Assembly: GCA_023213395.1 (NCBI GenBank) | Contig: CM041465.1 | Location: 224,509,741-224,573,740, forward strand | Reading direction: 5' to 3' | DNA length: 64,000 nucleotides | Origin: Cycas panzhihuaensis | Lineage: Eukaryota; Cycadophyta | In this document: positions 1-11,603 of the stretch, piece by piece | Layout of the letters: each line of letters begins with the position of its first letter | Numbering within the stretch: position 1 is the first letter of the stretch | Program-made: the position numbers and the translations under genes | Notes under the pieces: model-generated | Seen by the model: only the letters and a program-made list of their open reading frames with translations | Told to the model about the DNA's origin: nothing | The model's database searches: none

Positions 1-468
1 CCTAAAGTATTCAATTCATTACAAATTTCTTTAATAGAAGCAAGAAATGCCGACATAAGCTTTACGTACTTTGTAGAATAAAGTTTTGCTTTTACCAACA
101 AAATGCGAGCTTCATCTCGCCTTTCATACAAAGAGGGCAAAATGCTCGAAACTTTCCTAGATGTTTCAGTATTTGAGATGTTTTGATCAACATTCACATT
201 AATAACCATATGTAAAAATGCCAAGGCTATTTAATCCTTGGCCTCCCAAGTAGCAACATAATCAAGATCATGATTAACAACAACACCATCAATCTCCATA
301 GGTTCAGGTAAAGGAATTCTGTCAGAAATAGCCCCAAAGTTCATTCATCTTTAAGAGGTTTCGTGTTTGCCTCTTCCAATCTTGATAATTCTCTTGACCT
401 GTCAACTTGATTATGCATGCATTAAGCATGTTTAAAGCAGCCAAGTTAAAGTTGTAAAGAGCTTGAAG
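1..468 (-). pseudogene. Copia gag N-terminus relic of element B
   Basis: The minus-strand translation gives the typical start of a plant copia Gag (UBN2 type): KLTGQENYQDWKRQTRNLL followed by MNELWGYF. It continues through a WEAKD segment and then SILPSLYERRDEARILLVKA. Gag forms the particle that packages element RNA. The first ATG in frame is at 429-427, and an upstream TAG at 471-469 bounds the frame. The frame is broken near 345 by a frameshift, and there is a stop after WEAKD, so it is not functional. Protease, integrase and RT would lie to the left, outside the window. Confidence 0.75.
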
Positions 469-1899
469 CTAGCAGATGACTTGGAAACTCAATGCTTAAG
501 TTCCACCTTCTAACAAAACCAACATTCCTGATCTTACTAGAAGATCCAACAACTAAATGGAGTGATGAGGGGTGGAGGACTAGGCAAAAGAGTTGGTCCA
601 ACTCTGATCTATAGAAGAGATCCAACAATTGACCAAGCCAAATATAGGACAAGGCAGGTAGGGTTGATCTGTATGGACGTACCATGCTTTCCCTGGATTC
701 ACAACCTCAATAACACCTTTTTCGAACCTTCTTTCCCTCAAGCAATTTTAATTGTCGTGCACTGACCGTATGGTCGGTTGGTCCCCTAGGGAATGTACCA
801 AGCTTAATGCTATTTTAGAAGCAAGGTTTGAACATTTTTCGGGCCTCTCCAACAAGATTTTAAAAGTTACTTTTAGAAGATTAAAGTGGACTTAGGATTT
901 ATTTTACTTGGATGATGTACTTATGAAAGATGCTTGATTAAGCTTACAATGAAAATGCTTCAAAGGAAGCAATTTAATACATCAAATGAATGCTTAAAAG
1001 TGTTGTTACAAGACCACTTTATGAAGTGAAATAGTGCTATACAAATTCAAGTAAAATATGTTTGAGTGCAATGAGTTTTGATAAGAAAGGAATGCAAAGC
1101 CTTGTGATGAAAGTACAAGTAGGTTCTTTTTAATGCTCAAACTTGAAGAGAAGAAGACCACTTGCGAAATGAAAACACCAAACACCAAGTGTCGGGACTT
1201 TAAAATAGTCCTAACGATCAACAAATGAAGTGATTTTATTATGTAGAAGTGTTCTTGAGCCCTTTTTTGTGACTAAGGGCAACAAGTCACCATGTAAGGT
1301 GCCTTAAAGAAAGTGTTGGGAAAGTGATAAATATCACTTTGACAAAATATTAACACTTTAAAATAACTTTAACAAGGCCTTTTAACACTTGTGCAACGTC
1401 AAATAAGTGTTAAAGAAAGCTTGGAATGCCAAAAACAAAAGCTGAAATTCTAATTTTAAAATTTTTTTTTTGAAACTTTGAGGAACAAGGACACCTCGCA
1501 GGGAGCCTTAGAAAGCACTTTAAAACAAATATTGTTAATCTTCAATGATAAGAAAATGACTTAGCATCAGCCATTTAATGAACTCACTATGTATCAAAGA
1601 AGATTTTTTGATTTCAAAAGTGAAAAAAAAAAGATGATTTTTTCCTTAAATAACTTAAATTAATGGTCACCATGCAAGGTGCCTTTAATTAAAAAAAGCT
1701 TAAAAAGGAAAAAAAAAATCACTTTTTTTAATGTGAATAATTACAAAAAATACTTGACTTAGTCTTTTTTAACATAAAAGTTAGGTTAATGATGTCAAAA
1801 GATTGAAAAATCACTGAATTTGGCTTAAAAAAGATGATTTTCAATGATTTAAAACAAATTAACATAAAACTTTAGAATATAAAAAGTTTATGTAAATGA
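469..1899. other. Non-coding leader of element B, left part
   Basis: No supportable gene. The stretch is AT-rich with homopolymer runs. A degenerate motif related to GTCACCATGCAAGGTGCCTT recurs near 1286 and 1671, with a weaker version near 1490. Its position between the gag start of B and the insertion site of A makes it the outer part of B's leader, by inference. Confidence 0.5.
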
Positions 1900-1904
1900 G
1901 AATA

Positions 1905-2090
1905 TGTTAGAAAATAATGTTTTATTCTGAGTCATAAGTTAATATGTCTTATGTATCCTTAAGTGACTGTTAATACACTTTGGTTACTTGTTAGTTCCAG
2001 GGTGGTTACAAACCCTATTAGTATATATGTACTTACATCATGAATAAGAATTGAATCGATTCTCTCTTTGATCATTGAGTTTGTCCAACA
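1905..2090 (+). repeat. 5' LTR of element A
   Basis: 186 bp, beginning TGTTAG and ending CCAACA. It matches 6862-7047 almost base for base. A TATATATG run near 2021 is a possible core promoter. The LTR is followed directly by the primer-binding site. Confidence 0.95.
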
Positions 2091-2102
2091 TGGTATTAGA
2101 GC
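2091..2102 (+). other. Primer-binding site of element A
   Basis: TGGTATTAGAGC lies immediately after the LTR and is one base from the usual plant copia PBS (TGGTATCAGAGC), complementary to the 3' end of initiator tRNA-Met. It is where minus-strand cDNA synthesis would be primed. Confidence 0.9.
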
Positions 2103-2784
2103 AGGATACCTTGACCTGTTGAAGAAGAAGATTGCCCTGAAGCCAGACCAGACCCAAAAAAGGGTCAAAGAATCTGAAAGGAAGCCAGAAGGGTTAAAGA
2201 GGGATGTGCCAAGCCTCTCAAAGGCAGAAAGGACTCTAGACTATTTCCGTACAATGCCAGAGTACGGATCTGTACAACCACAAAGTCAAAATTTTCAAAG
2301 TTCTCAAATTGACGCGAAACTTGGCAGAATATAGATTGGGGCATTCTGAACAAGTTTTCCTTCTGCGGCAAGTCCATTCAAGGTCATTTTCATCGAGTTT
2401 TTAGCCAAAATCAAGTTTGCATGGAACAGAGGAAATACAATGAAAAATCTTAAATTTTCTTCATTTTTTTCACTGACGATTGGATGCAAAAGATCTATCC
2501 TTGGATTTTGATCACATTTGAAGTCTTTTTTGCAATTTTTGTTGGCTATTTCAATCAAAATAAGCGATTTTCCTCTAGAACCCTAGTCGCAAATTCTAGC
2601 TTTTGGGGCTAATTTCTCCTCTATTTAAAGTTGGTATCTTAGATCTAATGTAGATCCTAATTTGCCTCTGAACAAGCTTTCATTCAAGGTACACTTCGTT
2701 CCCATCCGTACAACTTTCATACCGCACGAAAATCTGTACAATCATACGGCCTAGGGCATCAAGAATCATATTTTTGGCTTAAGA
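2103..2784 (+). other. Untranslated leader of element A
   Basis: Between PBS and gag ATG. No domain is recognisable; short open frames here carry no known motif. It contains six GTAC tetranucleotides in two clusters (about 2248-2275 and 2690-2745). Confidence 0.7.
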
Positions 2785-5700
2785 ATGACGTCCTCCATCT
2801 TAGCCCTATCCGAAAGTGACAAACTCACTGATAATAATTATCGCATATGGAAGATTAAGATAGAAACCCTTCTTAGGGTAAAAAATGTCTAGCAAATTGC
2901 TATTGGAAATGAAGCTAAACCTCAAGATCCAGGTGATACCAAAACTAATTGGGAAGAAAGGGATATTACTGAAGTCATAATATTAAAACTATCAATATCT
3001 GACCCTCTTCTTATTTATGTAGAAAGTCTTTATTCCATCCAAAGCATTTGGAAATATCTGGAGAATTTGCATGCACAGAAAAATAGAGCTAAGATAATAG
3101 CTCTTAAAGAAGAATTGTTCAAACTCCACATGAAGGAGTCAGAAACAATCATAGAATTTTTATATAAGTTGATTTCACTGAAAAATGATCTGGCTAGTGC
3201 AGGTGATCCAATCTCAGTTCAGGCATTAGCGAAATTGGTGATTAGCAAACTGCCCAAATCATTTGATGTTACAATAAACACCATCACTAATGCAAATCAA
3301 ATAACAACTATGACAATGGACACCTTGACAGGACTCTTACTCCAACAGGAGCAAAGAAACAGGTGGTACGAAGATGTAGGAGATCTTGAGGACACATTTG
3401 CTTCTAGATTGAGTCTGGGATTTGGAGGGCGAAGTAGAGGAAGAGGAAAAGCTCCATAAACTCATACTTCATCACGAGGACGTTGGCAAGACTCAAGAGG
3501 ATGAGGCCACAACACACCATCGAAGATTTGTTACTCTTGTGGTAAGATTGGTCACTTTGCTAATTCCTACAAAACCTTTGATATATGTTACCATTGTGGA
3601 AAATCAGGACACTGCCCATACTAGTGCAAGAAAGTAGACATCCAGAGAGGGAAGAAGCCCATGGGAAACAATAGCAAAGAACAAGAAGGTGATGATGATC
3701 ATGATGAAGAGGAAGAAACAACGTTCATTGTGGCCCTTACAACAAGCCTCCAGGACAAAGACATATGGTACATTGATTTAGGAGTGTCACGTCATATGAC
3801 GGGTCGAGAAGAGTGGTTCGAGACTTTACAACCCTACACCGCCAGCAAATCAGTAGAATTGGGAGATAAATACTCCCTTGAAATTAAAGGAATTGGAACT
3901 GTTGTAGTTAAAATAAAAGACATAATTGAAAAAATTGGAAATGCACTTCTGGTGCTAGGTCTAAAAATGAATCTCCTATCTGTCTCTCAACTCGAATAGA
4001 AGGGTTTAAGCACTGTGTTTGATGAAAAGGGTTTTTGTTACATCCTTGATATGGAAAACAATGGGAATGTAATTGCAAAAGGGGTTGAGAGCAATGACCT
4101 GTATAGGCTGCTATCACACCCCATTTTGCCTGATGTAAAAGCCTGTGGTGCTATAAGTCTTAATGAGAAAATGTGGCATTTGAAGTACAGTCATCTTCCC
4201 ATAGAAAAATTAAAAAATATGGAGAAGAAAAGCTTAGTGAATGGTTTACTTCACTTCACATCAAATAATTTCATTTGTAAAGGGTGTCAATTTGGTAAAA
4301 AGCATAGACAACCATTTCAAGAAAGCAAGTGGCGGGCCCAAGAAAAATTAGAGTTGATACATACAGATCTGTATGGTCCTTTCACTCCACACTCTATAAA
4401 CGGAATTAGATACTTTCTTACTTTCATAGATGATCTGACCAGAAAAATCTAGGTTTATTTTTTGCGTACTAAGTCTGAAGTTTTTGATATGTTTAAAGAA
4501 TTTAAAGTTGAACCAGAACTAGAAACTAATACCAAAATCAAATGCATAAGGTCTGACGGTGGAGGTGAATATATCTCCAAAGAATTTTTGGAGTATTGCA
4601 AAGCTAGAGGAATACAAAGACAATTTTCAACTCCCTACACACCCCAATCCAATGGGGTTGCAGAAAGGAAAAATAGGGTTATCATGGAAATGGCAAGGAG
4701 CATGATGCATGGGAAAAATGTTCCAAAGTCATATTGGGCCAAAGCAGTTAGTACAATTTGCTATTTACTAAATAGAAGTTCAACCAAGGCAATAGAACGA
4801 TACACCCCAGAAGAAGCATGGTCAGGAAGGAAGCCTGACATAAGCCATCTAAAGGTATTTGGAAGCCAAGCCTTTGTTCATATCCCTGATAAGAAAAGAA
4901 CCAAGCTAGATTCAAAAAGTCTAGAATGCATCATGGTAGGATACAACAAAAGTTCGAAGGCATACAAGTGTATAGATCCCAAAACCAATAAAGTTTATGT
5001 AAGTTGAGATGTTGTCTTCAATGGGGAAGACAAAGAAGAAAATACAAGTAAAATTCAAGAAATAGAAAGGATACCTCAAGCAGCTCCACCAGGCAATTCT
5101 GCAGAAGAAGAATCAAACATAACCTTGGAAGAAATCTCAGAAGGATCCACTTCATCCCAGGAATTGTACTCAGACTCCACCATTGAAGAAGGCCCCTCCA
5201 AAGAAACAAATGTTGAAGAAAAAAAGGTCCCTAGATGGTATCTCAAAACTATAGAAGAAAGTAAAGGTGAGATATTTCCTCATAGACCCAGAAGCGAAAA
5301 GCCAGGGGCCTTATTTAGTAGTATAGAGCCACAATCCTTTTTTGAAGCCGAAGATCATACAAAATGGAAGAAGGCCATGGATGATGAGATAAATTCAATA
5401 AACAAAAATCAAACTTGGGAACTAGTGGATCTACGATTAAATAAATCAGCTGTAAACTGCAAATTGGTATATAAAATAAAAAGGGGTCCTGATGGAAAGA
5501 TTGAGAAATACAAGGCCAGATTGGTTGCAAATGGATATAGCCAAACTGCAACGATAGACTATGAAGAAACCTTCTCTCCAGTGGCCAAATTAAACACAGT
5601 AAGAACAGTCATATCCCTGGCAACTCAAAGAAATTGGAAAATATTTCAGCTGGACGTGAAAAGTGCTTTTTTGAATGGAGAAATAGAAGAAGAGGGGTAT

Positions 5701-6845
5701 ATGTCCCAACCAGAAGGCTACATCAGAAAAGGACAAGAGCATTTGGTATGCAAGTTAAAAAAGGCTCTATATGGTTTAAAACAAGCTCTCGGTGCATGGT
5801 ATGCTAAATTGGATAGTCATCTTAGCGAAAATGGGTTCAGAAAGAGCAACTTAGATTCGAGTTTATATATAAAAAATAGAAATGGAGCAATAAGCATAAT
5901 AGTAGTTAACGTTGATGACATGATCCTCACAGGTGATGATAACGAATCATTATGTGATATAAAGAAACAATTGGAAAAGAAATTGGAGATGACTGATCTA
6001 GGACTTCTCAACTATTACTTGGGGATCCAAATTGAACAACAAATTGATTCAGTTACCTTGTGTCAAAGTAAATATATCAAAGATTTGCTGACAAGGTTTA
6101 GAATGGAAGAGTGCAATCCTTGCTCTACTCCCATGGAAGTAAACTATAATTTAGTGCCAGTTGAAGGAGAACCCTACTTTAATGCGACATTATACAAACA
6201 ACTTGTTGGAAGTCTCGTCTACCTTATAGCAACCAGACCTAACATCTCGTATGCTGTGAGTCTAATACTGAGATATATGCATGAGCCAAAAATAAGACAT
6301 TGGAATGTTGGAAAAAGAATCTTGAGATGTCTCAAAGGAACAACTGAATTGAAGCTAATGTTTCCAAAGAAAACATCAGGTCAATTAATAGGATTCTGTG
6401 ACTCAGAGTGGGTAGGCGATAAAGAACAAAGAAAGTCAACCAATGGATATTGCTTCTTCCTAGGATCATCGCCAATCTCTTGGAGTAGTAAAAAACAAGC
6501 CACTGTAGCACTATCGTCAATCGAAGCAAAATACAAATCAACTGTCAGCGCCGCAACAGAAGCAGTTTGGCTCAGACAACTAATGGAAGACCTAAAAGCT
6601 TCTCAAAGATCTGCAACAACTCTTTATTGCGACAATTAGAGTATAATCAAGCTCACCAAAAATCTAGTATTCCATGCCAGAACTAAACACATTGAAGTTC
6701 AACATCATTTTATTAGGGAAAATGTTCAAAATAAAGAAATAGATCGTCTATTATCCCACAAATGAACAAGTAGCTGATATATTGACAAAATCACTAGGGA
6801 AAGGCAAATCCAAATTCTTAGAGACAAAATAGGACTAGTTGGATA
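2785..6845 (+). pseudogene. Copia gag-pol polyprotein of element A, stop-ridden
   Basis: One reading frame from ATG 2785, with stops at 2890, 3457, 3502, 3622, 3997, 4450, 5005 and 6637, plus a frameshift near 6740. Order: Gag; two zinc knuckles (about 3529-3625, the first with Tyr in place of its last Cys); protease (about 3780, DLGVSRHM, the catalytic triplet damaged at its second residue); integrase with HHCC zinc site and DDE core (HTD near 4365, SDGGGEY near 4553, AERKNR near 4663); reverse transcriptase (about 5340-6100) with NVDD where YVDD is usual; RNase H (about 6390-6640). The stops fit Gln, Arg or Trp codons changed by C-to-T or G-to-A. It once made the element's whole replication machinery; now it is dead. 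Confidence 0.93.
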
Positions 6846-6847
6846 AA

Positions 6848-6861
6848 ACATTAAGAGAGGG
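6848..6861 (+). other. Polypurine tract of element A
   Basis: ACATTAAGAGAGGG abuts the 3' LTR start at 6862. This is the plus-strand primer site. The same context on the minus strand abuts the LTR of element D. Confidence 0.85.
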
Positions 6862-7047
6862 TGTTAGAAAATAATGTTCTATCCTAAGTTATAAGTTAAT
6901 ATGTCTTATGTATCCTTAAGTGACCGTTAATACACTTTGGTTACTTGTTAGTTCCAGGGTGGTTACAAACCCTATTAGTATATATGTACTTACATCATGA
7001 ATAAGAATTGAATTGATTCTCTCTTTGATCATTGAGTTTGTCCAACA
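6862..7047 (+). repeat. 3' LTR of element A
   Basis: 186 bp, TGTTAG to CCAACA, followed by the duplicated target GAATA. It is about 97% identical to the 5' LTR by eye. Confidence 0.95.
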
Positions 7048-7052
7048 GAATA

Positions 7053-7720
7053 TTCAAAAAAATATTCTTAAAATTATAATCTAAAGTCAAAATGTTAAAG
7101 TGTAAGTTTGAAATATTTCAAAAAATTGGATTTCGTCAAATGGCAGCTGCTCGGGTGACTTTTCGAACATGCAAGAGCCCTGAACCCAATGTAGACTCAA
7201 CGGATCGCAATGAGATTTTGAGGGTAGGGTCGCACAACATGTATGGAGGTATATCTCCAATTTGAGCTCTCTTTTTTGCTTCTAGACAAAGAACGAACGA
7301 AGTGAAGCCAAAGCTGGGCGCATAGTTGGAGAGTGAGAAAATGGCAGTGCAACACTGTTTAACACTTCCGTACAACCATGAGGAGGACGTGTGGGACCCA
7401 CAAAGAGTGTACAGACTTCTTCAGATGAGCAGGACACTCCAGCAAGTGTGCATGAGCAATTTTGAACTCTCCAAGTGGGGTTTTAGGGCTGAAAATACCC
7501 AAAATTAATTCACAGCCTCTGAAGGTGGTCTTAAAAAGATTTCAGATTAGAGTATAATGAGCTCCAGCCTTTAGAATGCTCTAGAAAAGTCTTGATCTGC
7601 AATGGTAAGTTTAAACAAACCTTGGATCGCCTTCGAAGAGCGAAGGTCATCACCAAGGGTTTGTAAAACCCACTCTAAGTCTCTTGAAGAAGAAATCAGA
7701 ATAGAGGGAACTAGTCTCCT
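7053..7720 (-). other. Leader of element B, right part
   Basis: Lies between the insertion site of A and the PBS of B. The minus strand has a 79-codon open frame (7375-7136) with no known motif. I see no supportable gene. Confidence 0.55.
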
Positions 7721-7735
7721 CTAGCTTTGATACCA
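7721..7735 (-). other. Primer-binding site of element B
   Basis: On the minus strand it reads TGGTATCAAAGCTAG, two bases inside the LTR. This is the initiator tRNA-Met type used by many plant copia elements. It fixes the orientation of B. Confidence 0.85.
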
Positions 7736-7737
7736 AA

Positions 7738-8481
7738 TGTTGAGAAGGCCAAAGGTTGAGAATGCCTAAGAACAATAATATCTAAGATCATGAAGATAGT
7801 TCACTCTAGTTCTAGAAAGCATAAGAGCATAACTAACAAGGGAAATGAAGTAAAAGATAAGCAAGACTAAAATCAAAGGAGCAAGATGATACCAAAGTGT
7901 GAGGAGAAGGAATTAGTCCAACTCCAAAGGAATACCAGTTGATTAGCAAACTGATAGCATAACATTACACTCCAACTCTACATATGAGACATGAAGAGAG
8001 GTCTCAATATATAGAGAAATAAGGTTACCTAACAGCATTGGATGTTTGCCAAGTGGCAAACATCCAAGCTACATGCAATGCATGTCTTGCATGTCATGCA
8101 TGAAGGACATGTGTCCTTTTGGGCTCTCAAGTGAGCAAAGATGCATGAGGGTCCATTTGACCCTTTAGTACAATGTTATGTCACTAAGAAGAATGTAGGT
8201 GTGCACTTTATCACTTAAGTGATAAGTCACCCCATAAAGTACAAATAATGAATGAAAGAATAAAGTGAATAAAGTACATACTTAACATGTAAACATGAGG
8301 TTTAACATAGAAGCCACTTTGACTTGTGATTGAATGATTGATGATAATAGCACCAAACAAGCTCTCCATCTCCCAAAGATGACTTTTGAAGAGTTCTAGA
8401 GACTTGTAAACTCAATAGAAGATAAGAGAAGAGATAGAAATATGAATAATGAGTAGAGATGTTGAGTTCAACTCATCAACA
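7738..8481 (-). repeat. 5' LTR of element B
   Basis: 744 bp bounded by the inverted hexamers TGTTGA and TCAACA. On the minus strand a CTATATAT box lies at 8014-8007, about 270 bp before the inner end, as expected for a U3 promoter followed by R and U5. The partner LTR is outside the window. Confidence 0.75.
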
Positions 8482-9527
8482 TAATGATTATGGGGATTTT
8501 TTTTAGCCCATAGTTTTGTAATACCAACTTAGCGCATGGTTTTGCCATTCTGGAAACTCATAGTTTTGTTGGTCCATGGTTTTGTGGTCTATTATTTTGG
8601 CCCATTATTTTTTGGCCCATTGTCTTGACCCGTGTTTTTTTTTCGGTTAAAACGTTGTTTAGGTTAAAATTAGATTATAACTTCATTTCATTTATAATTT
8701 ATAATATTTTAAAATATTTTGTAAGTGATTTGAGGGGCCCACTCGATTTTGGAAATTGATCGAAAATTATTGTAGGGTTCCCAAAAACACTTGAAACGAC
8801 TTGAAAATGTTTCTAGATTTCTTGTTGCTTCCCTTTCATTTCTTTGTTTCAAAAATGAGAAATGTTAGGGGAAGTTATCATATTTTGAATGACATACTCA
8901 AACATGAGAAACTTAAGGGCAACATAATGAATTGGATGGCAATTTGCATGTGGCAAGAGAAGAGTTGTCATGTTTATCGACACAAGTGAGGATGAGATCA
9001 TTCTTTCTTCTTCCCATCTAATGTCAGTGATGAAGGTCTTGCAATTGCTTGGGAAATTTTGACCAAACTAGGAGCATTTGTGTTGAAGGCTAATCAAACA
9101 ATATATAAGTTGATTACAATTCAAACAGATCTAAAATAATTAAAGAAGAAGCATGCAATTATTAAACTGGAAAGCATAAACATGACTTAGGTGTGCAAAA
9201 TGTGCAATTGATGGAGAAAGAATCTTGCATCCAATTATTGAAGGCTATTCCAAAAGCTCAGGTATGATAAGTTGAGTCACTGGCTGTAGCATTGTTAGAC
9301 ATTTGCAAAAGCTCAACGTGTGGAATTTAACAAGATCAAGAGGACATTGAAATGCCATTTGGTGTTTGTCTTTATGTGAGTAGCAGTGAGACCAATATGG
9401 GCATTTCATCCAAGGGGGGAAGAGTTGGACTCCCTTAAGTTCAGATTCCTTAGAAGTTTATTTTTTTGTTTGTTTTTCTATTTTATGTCATGTATTGGCA
9501 TTGGAACTAGTAAGGATAGGTAGGTAA
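8482..9527. other. Degenerate region with a possible retroelement relic
   Basis: The first 160 bp repeat variants of CCCATAGTTTTG. From about 9187 to 9437 the + strand has one frame broken only by TGA/TAA codons, containing LMEKESCIQLLKAIPKAQ and then VESLAVALLDICKSS. I do not recognise it. A purine-rich tract (near 9513-9527) leads into the LTR-like block at 9528. It could be the 3' end of an old gypsy element. Confidence 0.3.
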
Positions 9528-9735
9528 TGTTAGAAATAACATCACCAAAGTAGTGGAGTATGTTTGAGTGAGGTCAAGCATAGTTTATTTTCTAGATGAT
9601 GCATTTTAGATGTATGTATATATAGGGGTGAGGTGCTGTAAGATAATTCAATGTCTATTGGTTGTAATGCAAAGTTAATGAGTTGAGAGGCAAATATGTA
9701 ATTAGTGGGTACTAGAAATTGCTACCCACATAACA
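9528..9735 (+). repeat. LTR-like block, 208 bp
   Basis: Starts TGTTAG and ends TAACA (5-bp inverted ends), with a purine-rich stretch just before it and a TATATATA box near 9617. No second copy and no flanking duplication were found (GGTAA left, AGTCA right). This is an inference from layout only. Confidence 0.4.
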
Positions 9736-10056
9736 AGTCATTAAGGTTGACATGTATTATGCTTGCTACTAGTCATAGGAGGTTAGTTAAAACTAGTGGT
9801 TGCAATCTAATGATTTTTAGAGACTATGAGAATGTATTATCATATGGAGTTATTTTTGCATTTGTAATTTTATTGTTGGTAGAATTGAAATATGATGGAT
9901 GTAAATGGGTAATTTCCCAATTTGAAGGTCTTCCAATTTATTGCAACCAATGATTATATTTTAGGGGAAAAAAATATTCAAAGATATCTTCTTACTTCAC
10001 CTTTGCAATCATGGTTGAAATAATTATTGTTAGCTTCAATTTCTTACTTCATGCAG
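9736..10056. other. PARP2 intron end, non-coding
   Basis: No gene seen. It ends in a pyrimidine-rich tract and ATGCAG, the acceptor of the PARP2 exon at 10057. Confidence 0.6.
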
Positions 10057-10138
10057 GGCGATGTTATCTTTGATGCAATGCTAAATCAGACTAATGTTGG
10101 GGAAAACAACAACAAGTTTTATGTTATTCAAGCTCTAG
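10057..10138 (+). CDS. PARP2: PARP2-like poly(ADP-ribose) polymerase, exon encoding the start of the WGR domain
   Basis: 82 nt with AG before it and GTGGGT after it, ending in phase 1. It encodes a segment containing DAMLNQTNVGENNNKFYVIQ, the strongly conserved beginning of the plant PARP2 WGR domain. The last G joins the AA that opens the exon at 43719 to make Glu, restoring QALEADGGGQYMVYNRWGR across the splice. PARP2 is a nuclear enzyme that binds DNA breaks and adds ADP-ribose chains from NAD+; the WGR domain contacts the 5' phosphate at the break. I found no upstream PARP2 exon in 1-10056, so the preceding intron is also long and contains element B. The short exon is easy to miss because no open frame of useful length surrounds it. 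Confidence 0.9.
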
Positions 10139-10895
10139 GTGGGTCTATTATCTTATGATATTTGGGTTAAATGTTTTCGTTTTTGATCTCTATGCCATCT
10201 TTTCACTCTTGATGGTGGTTTTCCTTTATATCTATCTATCTATATTCTTTTGAAAGAACATGAAAATTTTCAGTTAAAGATTTTTGAAGTCCATATTATT
10301 GTCTATATGGTAAGATAATGCAGAGGTATTTGTAGATCAATTATATGAGAGGCAAAATTTTAGTGGGTTAGCACTTAGATGGGTTTGATTTTAAATGATC
10401 TTTTACGATTGGTGCATATTTGTTGTATAAGTCATAGTTTTGTATTATCAAATTAATTTGTTAGCATGGTCGTTATATATGCACTCCGACCTTTCACTTG
10501 TTTTGGGGTACAAATATGCATAGGTCAAGTGACCCTAGGGTCTAGTAATTCTTCTTCTTACAAAGTATAAATGGAATATAAGTGCAAAGTTTTGAGAGGT
10601 AGTGTTTCTTATTTTGAATGAAACTTGAATGAAATTGTATAAATCTCTGGGGGGCTTTTTATTTTTTTATTTTATTAAAAAGTTTTCAAATGTTACATTT
10701 AATTTGAAATTGATATGCTTACATGGTAATAAGAAAGGAAGAATTTTTGCTTGATCATTTTTGTAAGTAATGTGTTAGCTTTTGAAAGGTAGTTATTTAG
10801 ACAATCGTTTCCATCATAATGTTTTCAAACACCAACATCAATGCCCTTTTCAAGGATGTCATGAGTTGAGGGTGTTGATTTACATGTCAACTATA

Positions 10896-11586
10896 TGTGC
10901 GGTAGTTTTGACAAAATGAAGTATAAGAGATAATTAAGAGGCACAATCAATGGTCAGATTGCAATTGGCAAGTGCAATCACAGTCAGGATTGCAACTAGT
11001 AGGTACAATTAGAAGCCAAATTGCAATTAGTAAGTGCAATCATAGTCAAGATTACAACTTGCAGGTACAACAGAAGCTAGATTGCAATCAACAAGTGCAA
11101 TCACAATCGGGATTGCAATCAGTAACTATAATCACAATTGATAATGCAATTAGGAATCACAATTCGAACTTCGATTATACCATTAGATTACAATCAATTA
11201 AAGGATTACAATCAGGATCATGATTAAAAGAAGATTTGGGTTAATTAGAGACACGAATGAGTTAGTTTGGTAGAAACATGAAAGACAGTTGAATCTGTGA
11301 TTGTATAAAAAATGTACTTGCTTCATGTATTATGTCTTAGATTAGGGATTCCATCTATCTTCTTGTTATACTGCTATAACCGATCTTTTCTCTGTTCGAG
11401 TCCTCCGATTTGTTCTATTCTTGGGACTACATATGGTTGTGAGAGAACTAGATGTAGTGCATGTTTGGATTAATGGAAATAGGTGGTTCATACTTGGAAA
11501 TTGTGCTATAAATTTTGGATGTTACATGTGTTCTTATATTTCTTTAAAGAATGTTGTTAGTAATTAGATAAGGAATGCATGACCAT
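10896..11586 (+). repeat. 5' LTR of element C
   Basis: Begins TGTGCG and is homologous along its length to 18045-18796. It carries three copies of a ~62-bp repeat (from 10956) and a TATAAAA box at 11304. The inner end is placed at ACCA just before the PBS; a few bases of uncertainty remain. Confidence 0.8.
10956..11140 (+). repeat. ~62-bp tandem repeat in the 5' LTR of C, three units
   Basis: Units begin near 10956, 11018 and 11079. Each contains variants of AGATTGCAAT, AAGTGCAATCA and GGTACAAT. The matching LTR has four units. Confidence 0.85.
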
Positions 11587-11590
11587 AGAT

Positions 11591-11603
11591 TGGTTCTGTT
11601 GCC
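11591..11603 (+). other. Putative primer-binding site of element C (tRNA-Asp-like)
   Basis: TGGTTCTGTTGCC follows the LTR closely. The tRNA-Asp PBS used by Athila/Tat elements is TGGCGCCGTTGCC; this copy differs at three sites, two of them C-to-T. Element F has nearly the same string at 26683, which supports a real PBS. Confidence 0.55.

Larger units (their letters stand above)
1905..7047 (+). mobile_element. Element A: complete Ty1/copia retrotransposon nested in B
   Basis: A 5,143-bp element flanked by the 5-bp duplication GAATA (1900-1904 and 7048-7052). It has 186-bp LTRs starting TGTTAG and ending CCAACA, an initiator-Met PBS, a polypurine tract, and one long gag-pol frame in the order GAG-PR-INT-RT-RH, which defines Ty1/copia. 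By eye the two LTRs differ at about six sites, all transitions, so it is among the younger insertions in the window. The polyprotein has about eight stops and a late frameshift, so it is not autonomous. Confidence 0.95.
1..8481 (-). mobile_element. Element B: Ty1/copia LTR retrotransposon, minus strand, 3' part outside the window
   Basis: Read on the minus strand, this holds a 5' LTR at the right (7738-8481), a primer-binding site just inside it (7721-7735), a long leader, and the start of a copia gag running off the left edge (1-468). Element A sits inside the leader at 1905-7047. The association of gag and LTR is inferred from order, orientation and the PBS. The far LTR is not in the window, so target-site duplication cannot be checked. 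The gag-to-PBS distance without A is about 2.1 kb, long for a copia leader, so a further old insertion there is possible. Confidence 0.7.

Noticed and set aside
9705-9953. 82-codon open frame just upstream of the first PARP2 exon, considered as an earlier exon
   Set aside because: Its translation has no similarity to the PARP2 DNA-binding region and lacks suitable splice sites in phase.
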